Of a stretch of 64,000 bases of DNA, positions 45,638 through 54,322 are shown piece after piece. The notes below the pieces were generated by a model. It did not search any database, was not told the origin of the DNA, and saw only the letters and a list, made by a program, of their open reading frames with translations. The number at the start of each line of letters is the position of its first letter. The stretch's first letter is position 1. A program made the translations under genes and the position numbers. This DNA is from Bacillus sp. Marseille-P3661 (lineage in GTDB: Bacteria; Bacillota; Bacilli; Bacillales; Bacillaceae_J): assembly GCF_900240995.1 (NCBI RefSeq), contig NZ_LT965956.1, positions 248,001 to 312,000 on the forward strand, given 5' to 3'.

Positions 45638-46122
45638 TTTTTCACCAACTTTCTAAATGGCTCACTTAGTTGATATAAAATAATTAAAGCCATAATAAAC
45701 ACACCAAAAGCAACAATATAAATAAAGGGATAATAAGCTATCATCGCGGATGGAGATTTTTGTCCGGTTAAAACCATACTATAGCCGTATTTTGCAATTT
45801 CCCATGATGTTAGCAAAAAAAACACCCCGGCAACAAGCCCCATAAATAAATCAATAATTGCTTGAATCTTACCCGAGAGTTTTTCTATAAAAAAATCCAC
45901 TGCAATATGACCTCTGTGAATAGCGCAATTCGCCAATGCTAAAGCGATCCCTATGGCGGTCAAAAAACCGACATAATCATAGGTACCAGCTATTGGGCTT
46001 TGAAAAAATGCTCTTAGTAAAATATTTGCAACAACCAATAACATCACCAACAGGAAAACAAATCCGGCAATCCTTTCTAAAATTTCACTGAGCTTTATTA
46101 ACGCATTTGAAGGATTTTTCAC
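45634..46122 (-). CDS. TRAP transporter small permease (DctQ family)
   Basis: This protein of 162 residues has four membrane helices and the family pattern NILLRAFFQSPIAGTYD, then AIHRGHIAVDFFIEKL. It starts at GTG after AGGTGTAAGG. It associates with DctM. A long hairpin without T-run lies between the DctP stop and this gene. Confidence 0.88.
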   Translation of the reverse strand: MKNPSNALIKLSEILERIAGFVFLLVMLLVVANILLRAFFQSPIAGTYDYVGFLTAIGIALALANCAIHRGHIAVDFFIEKLSGKIQAIIDLFMGLVAGVFFLLTSWEIAKYGYSMVLTGQKSPSAMIAYYPFIYIVAFGVFIMALIILYQLSEPFRKLVKK

Positions 46123-46183
46123 GTTACCTTACACCTCACTTTGAAGATACTGACAGCCTAATTTATAAACAAGGATTATAGAA

Positions 46184-46215
46184 GAAGCAGAAGACTCAAC
46201 TGACTCTTCTGCTTC
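46184..46215 (-). other. Intercistronic hairpin after the dctP-like gene
   Basis: GAAGCAGAAGA pairs perfectly with TCTTCTGCTTC around ten bases. No T-run follows, so it is more likely an RNA-stability or differential-expression hairpin than a full terminator. Confidence 0.65.
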
Positions 46216-46223
46216 ATTCAAAA

Positions 46224-47321
46224 TTAATATGTTCCGTTGTATTGCTCTGCAAGCGTGTTTATTTTTTCAAGTGTGCTCTTACCTGGAAGTCCTTGACCTT
46301 CAAGCTGTTCTACATACTTATTTTGATAATTTTTAAGGATTTCAATCCATTTCGCTTTTTCTTCATCAGTTAACGTTAATTTTTCCATGCCATGTTCTTC
46401 AGTACCAATTTTTAAGCCTGCCTCGTTATCCCTATCAAAAAGATTTGGGAACTCTTCATTAGAGTACTTTTCTGTTACTTTTGTGATAGCATCCTGCAGA
46501 TCTTTTGGAATAGAATTCCATGTTTCTAAATTCATAGTTACATAGAATAAACCATTATAAAGAAACGGTGTTTCTGTTACATATTTAGTAACTTCGCCAA
46601 GATTGTATGCTTTAATACTTTCGGTTGCACCAAGAATACCTTTTACAATCCCTTTAGATAGAGCATCATATGAATCACCCATTGGCATTGATACAGGGAT
46701 GCCGCCAAGAGATTCAATACTACCAGCACTAGCACCTGTTGTTCGAATTTCCATGCCTTTTAAATCATCTAATACTTGTACAGGTTTTTGAGTCATTAAC
46801 AATGCAGGACCTGTTGTTCCTACCATGAGTATTTTAGTGTCTTGTACTTCTTGAGGATTAACTTCAGATAAAATATCTCTAGCAACATTTGAACCAACTT
46901 TAGCATTTTTGAAATCTATACCAGGCAGCTCAATCATTTGCATAATCGGGAACCGTCCAGGAGTATATGAGAAGAATGACATACCTATATCTGACACTCC
47001 ATCTACAACTCCATCATACGTTTGATCGGCCGGTAATAGTGTACCGCCAGGATATGTTTTCACTTTTACTAAACCATTTGTAGCTTCTTCAATCTCTACG
47101 CCCCAAGGTTGAAAAATTTCTGTTTCAATTGGGTGAGTGCCTGGGAAAATATGTGCTACCTTTAACTCTATCGGTTTCATTTCTTCTTTCGGTTGTTCAT
47201 TACTATTTGATCCTGCACTACTACCTCCGCTATTGCTGCTTTGTGATGACGAACACGCTGAAATAATTAACATCCCAACAATTAATAATAAAAAGCCTAA
47301 TAAAAATTTACTTTTCTTCAT
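46224..47321 (-). CDS. TRAP transporter substrate-binding lipoprotein (DctP family)
   Basis: This 365-residue protein has a lipobox Ile-Ser-Ala-Cys at Cys23 and a Ser/Asn-rich linker. The DctP fold follows: LKVAHIFPGTHPIE at the start of the mature part, the PGIDFKNAK region, and LKGMEIRTTGASAGSIESLG, where the Arg that binds the substrate carboxylate is expected. It delivers an organic acid to DctQM. It is the first transport gene after the CoA ligase at 47386, 64 bp downstream of it. Confidence 0.92.
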   Translation of the reverse strand: MKKSKFLLGFLLLIVGMLIISACSSSQSSNSGGSSAGSNSNEQPKEEMKPIELKVAHIFPGTHPIETEIFQPWGVEIEEATNGLVKVKTYPGGTLLPADQTYDGVVDGVSDIGMSFFSYTPGRFPIMQMIELPGIDFKNAKVGSNVARDILSEVNPQEVQDTKILMVGTTGPALLMTQKPVQVLDDLKGMEIRTTGASAGSIESLGGIPVSMPMGDSYDALSKGIVKGILGATESIKAYNLGEVTKYVTETPFLYNGLFYVTMNLETWNSIPKDLQDAITKVTEKYSNEEFPNLFDRDNEAGLKIGTEEHGMEKLTLTDEEKAKWIEILKNYQNKYVEQLEGQGLPGKSTLEKINTLAEQYNGTY

Positions 47322-47385
47322 ACTAAATCAACCTCCCTTTAATTTATTTTCTATTAAGAATTATCAAACTATTAAAAGCGAAAAT

Positions 47386-48768
47386 TTAATAGTTTTTCTC
47401 AAAGAAACTAGTTTTTTTAGCCATATCCTTACTTATTGAAAAAGTTCCAACTGGTAATAAGGTTATAGATGGTCTTACACTTAAATAGCGAGAGCAAGCA
47501 TTTTCAAGTTCTTGTTTTAGTTGATTTAGACTCTCTCCTGATAACTCCTGACCAAGCTCTACTTTTACTTGCAATGGTGGAATTACCCTAGGTGGTTTTT
47601 CATTTAAAACAATCCTAAATTCACCCGTCACTCGTGGAATATATTTTTCAATAACTTCTTTTAATGCAGCAGGATATAATTTAACTCCTTTAATGTTTAA
47701 AACATCATCTGTTCTTCCAATGATCTTCCACCGTAACCATGAGAAACCACAATGTGGGCATGGTTCAGTATAAATTTGTATGATATCCCCAACTGCGTAC
47801 CGCAATGCAGGTGACGCTTTCCAATCTAATGCTGTGATAATTTGTTCACCGATAGCTCCATCCTTAATTTCTAGCGGTTTCTTTGAAACAGGGTCGACAA
47901 TGTCCCATAATAAGATTTGATCCTCACAGTAAGCATGTAGCCCCTGATAGTTGTGACTGTCACATGAAACACTATGCAACCCCCAAATTCCTGTGGCGCC
48001 ATCATATAACTTTGCCCCATATGCTTCTTCTATTCTCTCACGAGTTTCAGGAATACTTGCTCCAGGTTCACCAAGAGCAAATATCCTTTTTATACCTAAA
48101 TCCTTTACCTCCATCCCTAATATTTCGGGTGCTTTTTCGATCAAACGTGTAGCGATCGATGGAAGGGTAACCATAGCGGATGGTTTGGTAAGTTTGGCAA
48201 AGTTTAATGTCCTTTCAGTACCTGACTCCACACCGACAGGAATAGGGCAAGCTCCCATTCCTTGTATACCGCGCATGACTGATGTACCACCAAGCCACAT
48301 TGATAAGCCAGTAGCCATTAACACCCGGTCACCCGGACGAATACCAGCTCGCCAATACCCTCGTGCAAAGGATTCATTTTGTATCTTTAGATCATGCTCT
48401 GAAAAAGCATAAAAGGTTGGCACACCGGTTGTTCCTGAAGTTGCATTAATCGCTACAACTTCTTCAGGCTTTGCGCAAAGCTGCAATCCAAAAGGATGGT
48501 TTTCCTGTTGTCTTGATTCTTCCTGTCCTTTTCGATCCTCTTCCTTTGTAATAAATGCAGGCAGACTGCGGAAATCGTCCATGGTTTTTATATCATCTGG
48601 TTCTGCACCGTTGTCTTGGAATTTCTTTTTATAAAAAGCAGAATTTTCATAGCAATAATTGATTTGCTTTTTCAACTTTTCAAACTGAATTTGTTTAATC
48701 TCTTCATGGCTTTTTGTTTCTATTTCTGGATTCCAATACTCTCTGCTCAGTTCTAATTGTCTAACCAA
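47386..48768 (-). CDS. PaaK-like acyl/aryl-CoA ligase (A)
   Basis: This protein of about 460 residues belongs to the phenylacetate-CoA ligase-like AMP-forming group: NATSGTTGVPTFYAF (ATP-binding), YDGATGIWG, and GRTDDVLNIKGVKLYP at the start of the C-terminal domain. It contains a Cys-x-x-Cys-like PCPHCGFSWLRW segment. The TTG at 48768 lies eight bases after GGGAGAGG and is the likely start. It is coupled to an amidohydrolase gene 24 bp upstream and to the TRAP transporter downstream, so it probably activates the imported acid or a product of it. A paralogue lies at 49720. Confidence 0.82.
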   Translation of the reverse strand: MVRQLELSREYWNPEIETKSHEEIKQIQFEKLKKQINYCYENSAFYKKKFQDNGAEPDDIKTMDDFRSLPAFITKEEDRKGQEESRQQENHPFGLQLCAKPEEVVAINATSGTTGVPTFYAFSEHDLKIQNESFARGYWRAGIRPGDRVLMATGLSMWLGGTSVMRGIQGMGACPIPVGVESGTERTLNFAKLTKPSAMVTLPSIATRLIEKAPEILGMEVKDLGIKRIFALGEPGASIPETRERIEEAYGAKLYDGATGIWGLHSVSCDSHNYQGLHAYCEDQILLWDIVDPVSKKPLEIKDGAIGEQIITALDWKASPALRYAVGDIIQIYTEPCPHCGFSWLRWKIIGRTDDVLNIKGVKLYPAALKEVIEKYIPRVTGEFRIVLNEKPPRVIPPLQVKVELGQELSGESLNQLKQELENACSRYLSVRPSITLLPVGTFSISKDMAKKTSFFEKNY

Positions 48769-48792
48769 TGCTCTATCCTCTCCCAAATATTA

Positions 48793-49638
48793 TTAATCTT
48801 CTAATTTAAAAACTCTTCTAGCGTTTTCTAGAAATATTTTAGGTTTGACAGAATCTTTAATATTTAACTGGTCAAATTCTTTCATCCATCTTTCTGGTGT
48901 TAGTAAAGGCCAATCTGAGCCAAAGAGAACTTTATCCTGCAGTAAGGAATTCGCATACTGAACGACTATTGGCGGAATATACTTCGGTGCCCACCCAGAT
49001 AAATCGATATAAACATTCGCTTTATGAACGGCAATCGCTAATAGTTCTTCATGCCAAGGCCAACCTGGATGAGCCCCAATAATCGTAAGATTTGGAAAGT
49101 CTGCTGCGACATCATCGATATAAATTGGTCGGCAATATTTCAATTTAATTCCTAGCCCACCAGGTTGTCCAGCTCCAAGTCCGGTTGTACCCATATGAAA
49201 TAGAACTGGAATGCCTAACTCTTGACACTTTTCATAAATCGGATAAAAGCGATGATCATTTGGGTAGAACGCCTGTCCGGCCTGCTGGAATTTTAGTCCG
49301 ATCAAACCAAGCTCTGATACTGCACGTTCAACCTCTTGTATAGCCAATTTCCCCATCCATGGATCAACGCTGGCAAAGCCCATGAATACATCTGGATGCT
49401 CTTTAACAGCTTTTGCTACATGATCATTGGAAACCGGTGGCAAGCCCGTATTTGTACGAAAATCAGTTGCTAATAAAACAGCTTTCATATCTAATTTCCG
49501 ATAATAGTCTGCTGTTTCCTTGATGGTAATAATGTGTTGCTCTTGTCCAAAATACTCTTGGCCAGTGTGGAGATAATCTCCCCCTGAAACAGCTGCTTCC
49601 TCGGTCATTAAATGGACATGTGTATCGATTGCTTTCAA
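48793..49638 (-). CDS. Metal-dependent amidohydrolase (amidohydrolase_2 / ACMSD-like)
   Basis: The protein has 281 residues in a TIM-barrel fold with metal-ligand patterns Asp5-Thr-His7-Val-His9, FHMGTTG, AHPGWPW and the catalytic Asp in FGSDWPLL. Members of this family are decarboxylases of aromatic acids (as gamma-resorcylate and 6-methylsalicylate decarboxylases) or lactone/amide hydrolases. Here it lies between two PaaK-like ligases, so decarboxylation or ring hydrolysis of an aromatic-acid intermediate is plausible. The start is TTG, ten bases after AAGGAG. Confidence 0.82.
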   Translation of the reverse strand: MKAIDTHVHLMTEEAAVSGGDYLHTGQEYFGQEQHIITIKETADYYRKLDMKAVLLATDFRTNTGLPPVSNDHVAKAVKEHPDVFMGFASVDPWMGKLAIQEVERAVSELGLIGLKFQQAGQAFYPNDHRFYPIYEKCQELGIPVLFHMGTTGLGAGQPGGLGIKLKYCRPIYIDDVAADFPNLTIIGAHPGWPWHEELLAIAVHKANVYIDLSGWAPKYIPPIVVQYANSLLQDKVLFGSDWPLLTPERWMKEFDQLNIKDSVKPKIFLENARRVFKLED

Positions 49639-49719
49639 ATCTATCTATCTCCTTTTTAAAAAACTGTCTCGCCAAATAACATCTAGAGCTACAATTATTA
49701 TTTGGTTAGGTTCTAATTT

Positions 49720-51030
49720 TTAAATTGTAAGCTGCGTTAACTTTGCTTTCATTTCAAAGCGCGGTAAAGTGCCTTTTGGAACAAGCTGAACATCAGCAGT
49801 AAAAGTTAACTTAGAACGTAACGTTGTTTCAATCTCTTTTTTCAAGACATATAATTCTTCTTGCGTTAATTCTTCCTCATATTCAACCTTAATAGGTAAT
49901 GGCGGGTGTACAAGTGGTGGCGCTTGATTTAAAAGAATGCTTATTTCACCATTCGTTCTTGGACGGAAACTATTAATTACATCCTTAATAGCTGAAGGAA
50001 AGACATTTACACCTCTTACTATTAACATGTCATCTGTGCGGCCGATACATCTTATTCTCATGCTTTTTCTGCCGCACTTACATGGCGTTGTATCTACTTG
50101 AACAAGATCTCTTGTTCTAAAGCGAAGAAGTGGCGAACACTCGCGGTCAATCGCTGTATATACCAGTTCACCTTGCATATGATCTCCATGAGGTACTTGT
50201 TTTCCTGTTTCCGGGTCAATAATTTCACAAATTACATAATCTCCTCCGACAAAGTGCATACCAGCTTGTTCTTGGCATTCACTGAATAGAACAGGTGCCA
50301 TATCAGCATTACCCATTGCTTCAAGTACTTTACAACCCCATTCTTGTTCAATCTTATTGCGAATTTCTGGCAATCCTCCACCAGGTTCTCCACCAACAGA
50401 CATTAGCTTGATTCCTAGATCTTTCGGTTCAAAGTCATAATTTTCTCGAACATATTCTGCTAGATAGGTAGCATAGGATGGAGTACAAAATAATACATCT
50501 GCCTCAAAATCATTAATACTTTGAATAACTCGATCAGATGCGCCAGTACCGATTGGAATAAACGTTGCACCAAGTCGTTCAATACCATCTTTCATTGAGC
50601 TTCCAACAAAAAAAGATAATCCCATTGCAAAGACAATTTTGCTAGTTTTCCTAATTCCATGGGTATATAAAACGCGTGCTAAGATTTCAGTCCAAACATC
50701 ATAATCATTTCTTGTTATTCCAACGTATGTTGGCTTACCAGTTGTTCCTGAAGATGAATGAACTCGGATGATATCCTCCATCTCTGCAGCAGCATGCAAA
50801 CCTAATGGCGGTTGAATTCTTTGACTTTCGCGAATTTCATCTTTAACTGTAAAAGGGAGCTTTTCTAAATCTTTAATTGTTTGAATGTCTTTAGGATTGA
50901 TATTATTTTGATTAAACTTTTCCTTATAAAACGGTGATTTTTCATAAATATATGTAATTTGTCGACGAAGTTTTTCTTCTTGCAAGTCTGTTATGCTATG
51001 GAAGGGTTCATTAAAAGTATCCTTGATCAT
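49720..51030 (-). CDS. PaaK-like acyl/aryl-CoA ligase (B)
   Basis: The 436-residue protein is a paralogue of the ligase at 47386. It has RVHSSSGTTGKPTYVGITRN (AMP-binding), LEAMGNADMAP, and GRTDDMLIVRGVNVFPSAIK before the C-terminal domain, and a Cys-rich TPCKCGRK segment. These marks are typical of phenylacetate-CoA ligases. It begins with ATG behind AAGGAGG. Two related ligases in one operon suggest two different acids, or a substrate and a pathway intermediate, are activated. Confidence 0.85.
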   Translation of the reverse strand: MIKDTFNEPFHSITDLQEEKLRRQITYIYEKSPFYKEKFNQNNINPKDIQTIKDLEKLPFTVKDEIRESQRIQPPLGLHAAAEMEDIIRVHSSSGTTGKPTYVGITRNDYDVWTEILARVLYTHGIRKTSKIVFAMGLSFFVGSSMKDGIERLGATFIPIGTGASDRVIQSINDFEADVLFCTPSYATYLAEYVRENYDFEPKDLGIKLMSVGGEPGGGLPEIRNKIEQEWGCKVLEAMGNADMAPVLFSECQEQAGMHFVGGDYVICEIIDPETGKQVPHGDHMQGELVYTAIDRECSPLLRFRTRDLVQVDTTPCKCGRKSMRIRCIGRTDDMLIVRGVNVFPSAIKDVINSFRPRTNGEISILLNQAPPLVHPPLPIKVEYEEELTQEELYVLKKEIETTLRSKLTFTADVQLVPKGTLPRFEMKAKLTQLTI

Positions 51031-51098
51031 ATAAATGATCCTCCTTATTATTTTTTTACTATAAGTATAAAAAAATATATATAATTTTCAGTAATTTT

Positions 51099-51128
51099 AA
51101 AAAATGAGAGCCATAAAACTGACTCTCA
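51099..51128 (-). terminator. Terminator-like hairpin between the thiolase and ligase B genes
   Basis: On the minus strand TGAGAG pairs with CTCTCA and is followed by six Ts. It would divide the thiolase/ligase C pair from the downstream ligase-TRAP unit. Confidence 0.6.
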
Positions 51129-51195
51129 ATCTACTATTCATTTTAGATGAACAGGTTTTCTTATACATTGTCATGAATGATGTGGGTTCATTGTT

Positions 51196-52371
51196 TTACA
51201 AAGCTTCCCAAATAGCTGCAATACCTTGGCCGCCACCGATACAAACAGCAGATGCACCATATTTCTTATTGCGTCTTCTTAATTCATAGATAAGAGTTGT
51301 GGAAATTCTAGTTCCACTTGCTGCAAGAGGGTGTCCTAAAGCAACAGCTCCACCGTTCACATTTCCGATTTCAGCATCAAAACCTAATTCTCTTTGACAA
51401 GCTAAATATTGTGCTGAAAAGGCCTCATTAATTTCAATTAAATCAAGATCTCCAACTGTTAGATTTGCTTTTCTTAGGGCTCCTTGGATGGCTGGAACAG
51501 GACCCATACCCATATATTTAGGATCAACTCCAATAACTTCCCAAGAAACAAGACGTGCAATTGGCTTCAGGCCCTTTTTCTCTGCGTAACCACTAGATGC
51601 CACGATTACTGCAGCAGCTCCATCAACCATTCCGCTAGCATTTCCCGGGGTAACAACACCATTTTCAATAAAACGAGCTTTTAATTTGCTTAATTGTTCA
51701 ATACTTGTTTCACGAATGTGTTCATCCGCATTGACCACTATATCGCCTTTTCTTCCCTTTACCGTAACAGGAACTATTTCCTGTTCAAAATACCCTTTTT
51801 CTCTTGCAGCAATTGCACGCTGATGACTTGAAAGTGCGTGTTGATCAGCTTCTTCTCGTGAAATATTGTATTTTTTAGCGATGTTTTCAGCAGTTTGAGC
51901 CATTGTAACATCGCCTACTGTATCGTACAGACCGTCCCATACCCAATCTTCAATTACAGGTGCGCCTAATGGGCTGCCCCATCTCATTCCACGGATAACA
52001 TGTGGAGTTTGACTCATACTTTCAGTTCCACCAGCCAACACAACATTTGCCTCACCTGTACGTATATAGCGAGCTGCTGTTAAGATAGATTCGACCCCTG
52101 TACCACACAAACGATTGATCGTTAATGCAGGAACAGGGATAGGTGTACCTGCAAGTAAACCTACGTGTCTTGCAAGAATATGTGCATCTTTACTTGATTG
52201 TTGAACGTTTCCAAACACAACGTGATCAATTTCCTCAGGAGTAATATTAGCTTTTTCAATCGCTCCTTTCGCAGCGATTGCACCTAAATTTGTTGCAGTT
52301 ATTTCACGGAAAGTTCCTGAAATTTCTGTGAATGGTGTTCTTGCGCCCTCTAAAATAACAATATCACTCAT
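51196..52371 (-). CDS. Acetyl-CoA C-acetyltransferase (thiolase)
   Basis: This 391-residue thiolase has the nucleophilic Cys89 in NRLCGTGVESI, the base in GGAVALGHPLAASG and the second Cys in SAVCIGGGQGIAA. It cleaves 3-oxoacyl-CoA to acetyl-CoA and a shortened acyl-CoA, or works in reverse. It sits 70 bp after an acyl-CoA ligase gene. The other beta-oxidation enzymes (enoyl-CoA hydratase, 3-hydroxyacyl-CoA and acyl-CoA dehydrogenases) are not in the window. Confidence 0.92.
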   Translation of the reverse strand: MSDIVILEGARTPFTEISGTFREITATNLGAIAAKGAIEKANITPEEIDHVVFGNVQQSSKDAHILARHVGLLAGTPIPVPALTINRLCGTGVESILTAARYIRTGEANVVLAGGTESMSQTPHVIRGMRWGSPLGAPVIEDWVWDGLYDTVGDVTMAQTAENIAKKYNISREEADQHALSSHQRAIAAREKGYFEQEIVPVTVKGRKGDIVVNADEHIRETSIEQLSKLKARFIENGVVTPGNASGMVDGAAAVIVASSGYAEKKGLKPIARLVSWEVIGVDPKYMGMGPVPAIQGALRKANLTVGDLDLIEINEAFSAQYLACQRELGFDAEIGNVNGGAVALGHPLAASGTRISTTLIYELRRRNKKYGASAVCIGGGQGIAAIWEAL

Positions 52372-52441
52372 AATTGCACCTCTTTTGAATTTATCTGTTT
52401 ATCTGAATCTATTAATTCCATTTACTTACTTTTTAAATTAA

Positions 52442-54004
52442 CTACTTTGGAAATACTCGCAGCTGTTCCACAATCTGTTCACGTAGTTTCATTTTTTGAA
52501 TCTTCCCACTTGCTGTAACTGGGAAATCTGTAGCGAACACAACTTTTTGTGGTAGTTTGTAGTTTGCAATTTGCCCTTTAAGAAATTGAAGTATTTCTTC
52601 TTCGTTGCTTGTTTTTCCTTCTTTCAATTTAATAACTGCACAAACGATTTCACCTAGCACCTCATCAGGCAGACCAACAACTGCAACTTCAGAAATCGTT
52701 TCGTGTTTTTTTAGGACCTCTTCAATTTCTTGTGGATATACATTGAAACCACCGCGGATAATCATTTCCTTTTTACGGCCGATAAAATATAAATAACCTT
52801 CATTGTCTAAAGTTCCAAGGTCGCCTGTATAGTACCAGCCATCGGCTAAAACCTTAGATGTCTCTTCGGGCATTTTATAATAGCCTTTCATATTTCCAAA
52901 ACTTTTGATAGCAATCTCACCTGTTTGTCCAGGCTCCACTTCAACTCGATTTTCATCGACAATTTTCAGCTCTACACCAGGAATTGGTAACCCTAATGTT
53001 TGAGTGATCTTATCTTCACTATCGTGATATGGCGTCATTGTAACAGTCGCTGTTTCTGTAATACCGAAAGACTGACAAAGATTCATACCAAATCTGTCTC
53101 TTATTTCTTTTACTTTATGGGGCGGAATTGGTGAGGCACCAACCATACCAGCACGTAAAGTTGATAGATCGTAATTGTCAAAATCGTCTAACTCAAGTTC
53201 TTTTAGAAACATGGTCGGTACACCTTGCTGAATCGTAACCTTTTCTTGCTCAATCACTTGTAGCATTTTACGTGGTTCATATTTTTCCATAAGAACCATT
53301 CGTGCACCACTAGATACTGAACAAAATAAGTTACAAGCCATTCCAAAAATGTGGAAAAGCGGTGCAGCAATAATAAATACATCTTTTTCTGAACACTGAA
53401 GTGAACTTGCAAGAGTATTGGCCGATTGAACAACACTTTGATGTGTAACCATTACACCTTTTGGAACACCAGTCGTACCAGATGTATATAAAATACAATA
53501 CAGATCATTCGCGACTTCAATATCCGTTTCAACAATTTGAGGGACATCCAAAGCCATCCAATCTTCATACGAATCACACTGCTCACTTTTTGTCCGAACA
53601 GTTATGACCAAATTAACCATAGTTTGTATTTCTTTTATTCCGATATTTTGAATCAATTTATCAGAAATAAAAATTGCTTTTGGCTCTGAGTTAGTTAAAA
53701 TATGATTGAGTTCGTGCGACTTATAGTTAGGATTAAACGGAACTAATATAGCTCCAATTTTTGCAGTAGCAAAAAATATGGTAGCGGTTTCATACCAGTT
53801 CGGCAATGATAATGCAACTCGATCACCTTTTTGTATGCCCTTACAAGATAGAACAGCAGCAACCTGATCAATATCGTATTTAAATTTTTCGTACGATACA
53901 CGTGAAGACAAATCAAATAGTGCTTCCTTATTGCCGTTTCCCAAAGCAGCCCGTTTAAGAAGACCATATACTGATAAAGAGTTTAAATCTACTGTCAAGT
54001 TCAT
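52442..54004 (-). CDS. AMP-forming acyl-CoA ligase (C)
   Basis: This 520-residue ANL-superfamily enzyme has CILYTSGTTGVPKGVMVTHQ, the hinge Asp/Arg region YYTGDLGTLDNEGYLYFIGR, KKEMIIRGGFNVYP and the C-terminal catalytic Lys in TASGKIQKMK. It resembles long-chain-fatty-acid or aryl-CoA ligases and is different from the PaaK-like pair. It is the first gene of this set, with ATG behind GAAGGGAG. Its product would enter the thiolase-linked route. Confidence 0.88.
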   Translation of the reverse strand: MNLTVDLNSLSVYGLLKRAALGNGNKEALFDLSSRVSYEKFKYDIDQVAAVLSCKGIQKGDRVALSLPNWYETATIFFATAKIGAILVPFNPNYKSHELNHILTNSEPKAIFISDKLIQNIGIKEIQTMVNLVITVRTKSEQCDSYEDWMALDVPQIVETDIEVANDLYCILYTSGTTGVPKGVMVTHQSVVQSANTLASSLQCSEKDVFIIAAPLFHIFGMACNLFCSVSSGARMVLMEKYEPRKMLQVIEQEKVTIQQGVPTMFLKELELDDFDNYDLSTLRAGMVGASPIPPHKVKEIRDRFGMNLCQSFGITETATVTMTPYHDSEDKITQTLGLPIPGVELKIVDENRVEVEPGQTGEIAIKSFGNMKGYYKMPEETSKVLADGWYYTGDLGTLDNEGYLYFIGRKKEMIIRGGFNVYPQEIEEVLKKHETISEVAVVGLPDEVLGEIVCAVIKLKEGKTSNEEEILQFLKGQIANYKLPQKVVFATDFPVTASGKIQKMKLREQIVEQLRVFPK

Positions 54005-54322
54005 CTGCTCCCTTCTATTTTTATAGGATTGAATATAGTGCGAAGAAAATATTATGTACCCATTTTTTTATTGCTTATTTCCAACTATACTGGAACCTTG
54101 TTTCTCGATTCAAATAGTTTCCACTTATTAAAATTTTTGGAATATTTAGTTTTCATTATATAAGAATAAGGGGAAATAGTATACCTACACAATGTAGGAA
54201 AAATGTACATACAATTCGTTAACAGACTATTAAAAATAAAAATAAAAAACACGTAATTACACCCTTTTTCTGTAATTACGTGCTGTTATTGTCTTAATTG
54301 TATGGTAGATCACTAAATTTAC
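54005..54322. other. Promoter region of the acyl-CoA ligase gene set
   Basis: This is an AT-rich gap. Apart from the terminator at 54244-54282 and a loose TGGAA...TTCCA inverted repeat near 54090-54125, no clear signal is seen. Confidence 0.35.
54244..54282 (-). terminator. Terminator after the DUF438 gene
   Basis: CACGTAATTACA pairs perfectly with TGTAATTACGTG, followed on the minus strand by TTTTTTATT. Confidence 0.9.

Noticed and set aside
51104-51289. 61-codon plus-strand frame
   Set aside because: It runs across a terminator hairpin and the end of the thiolase gene.
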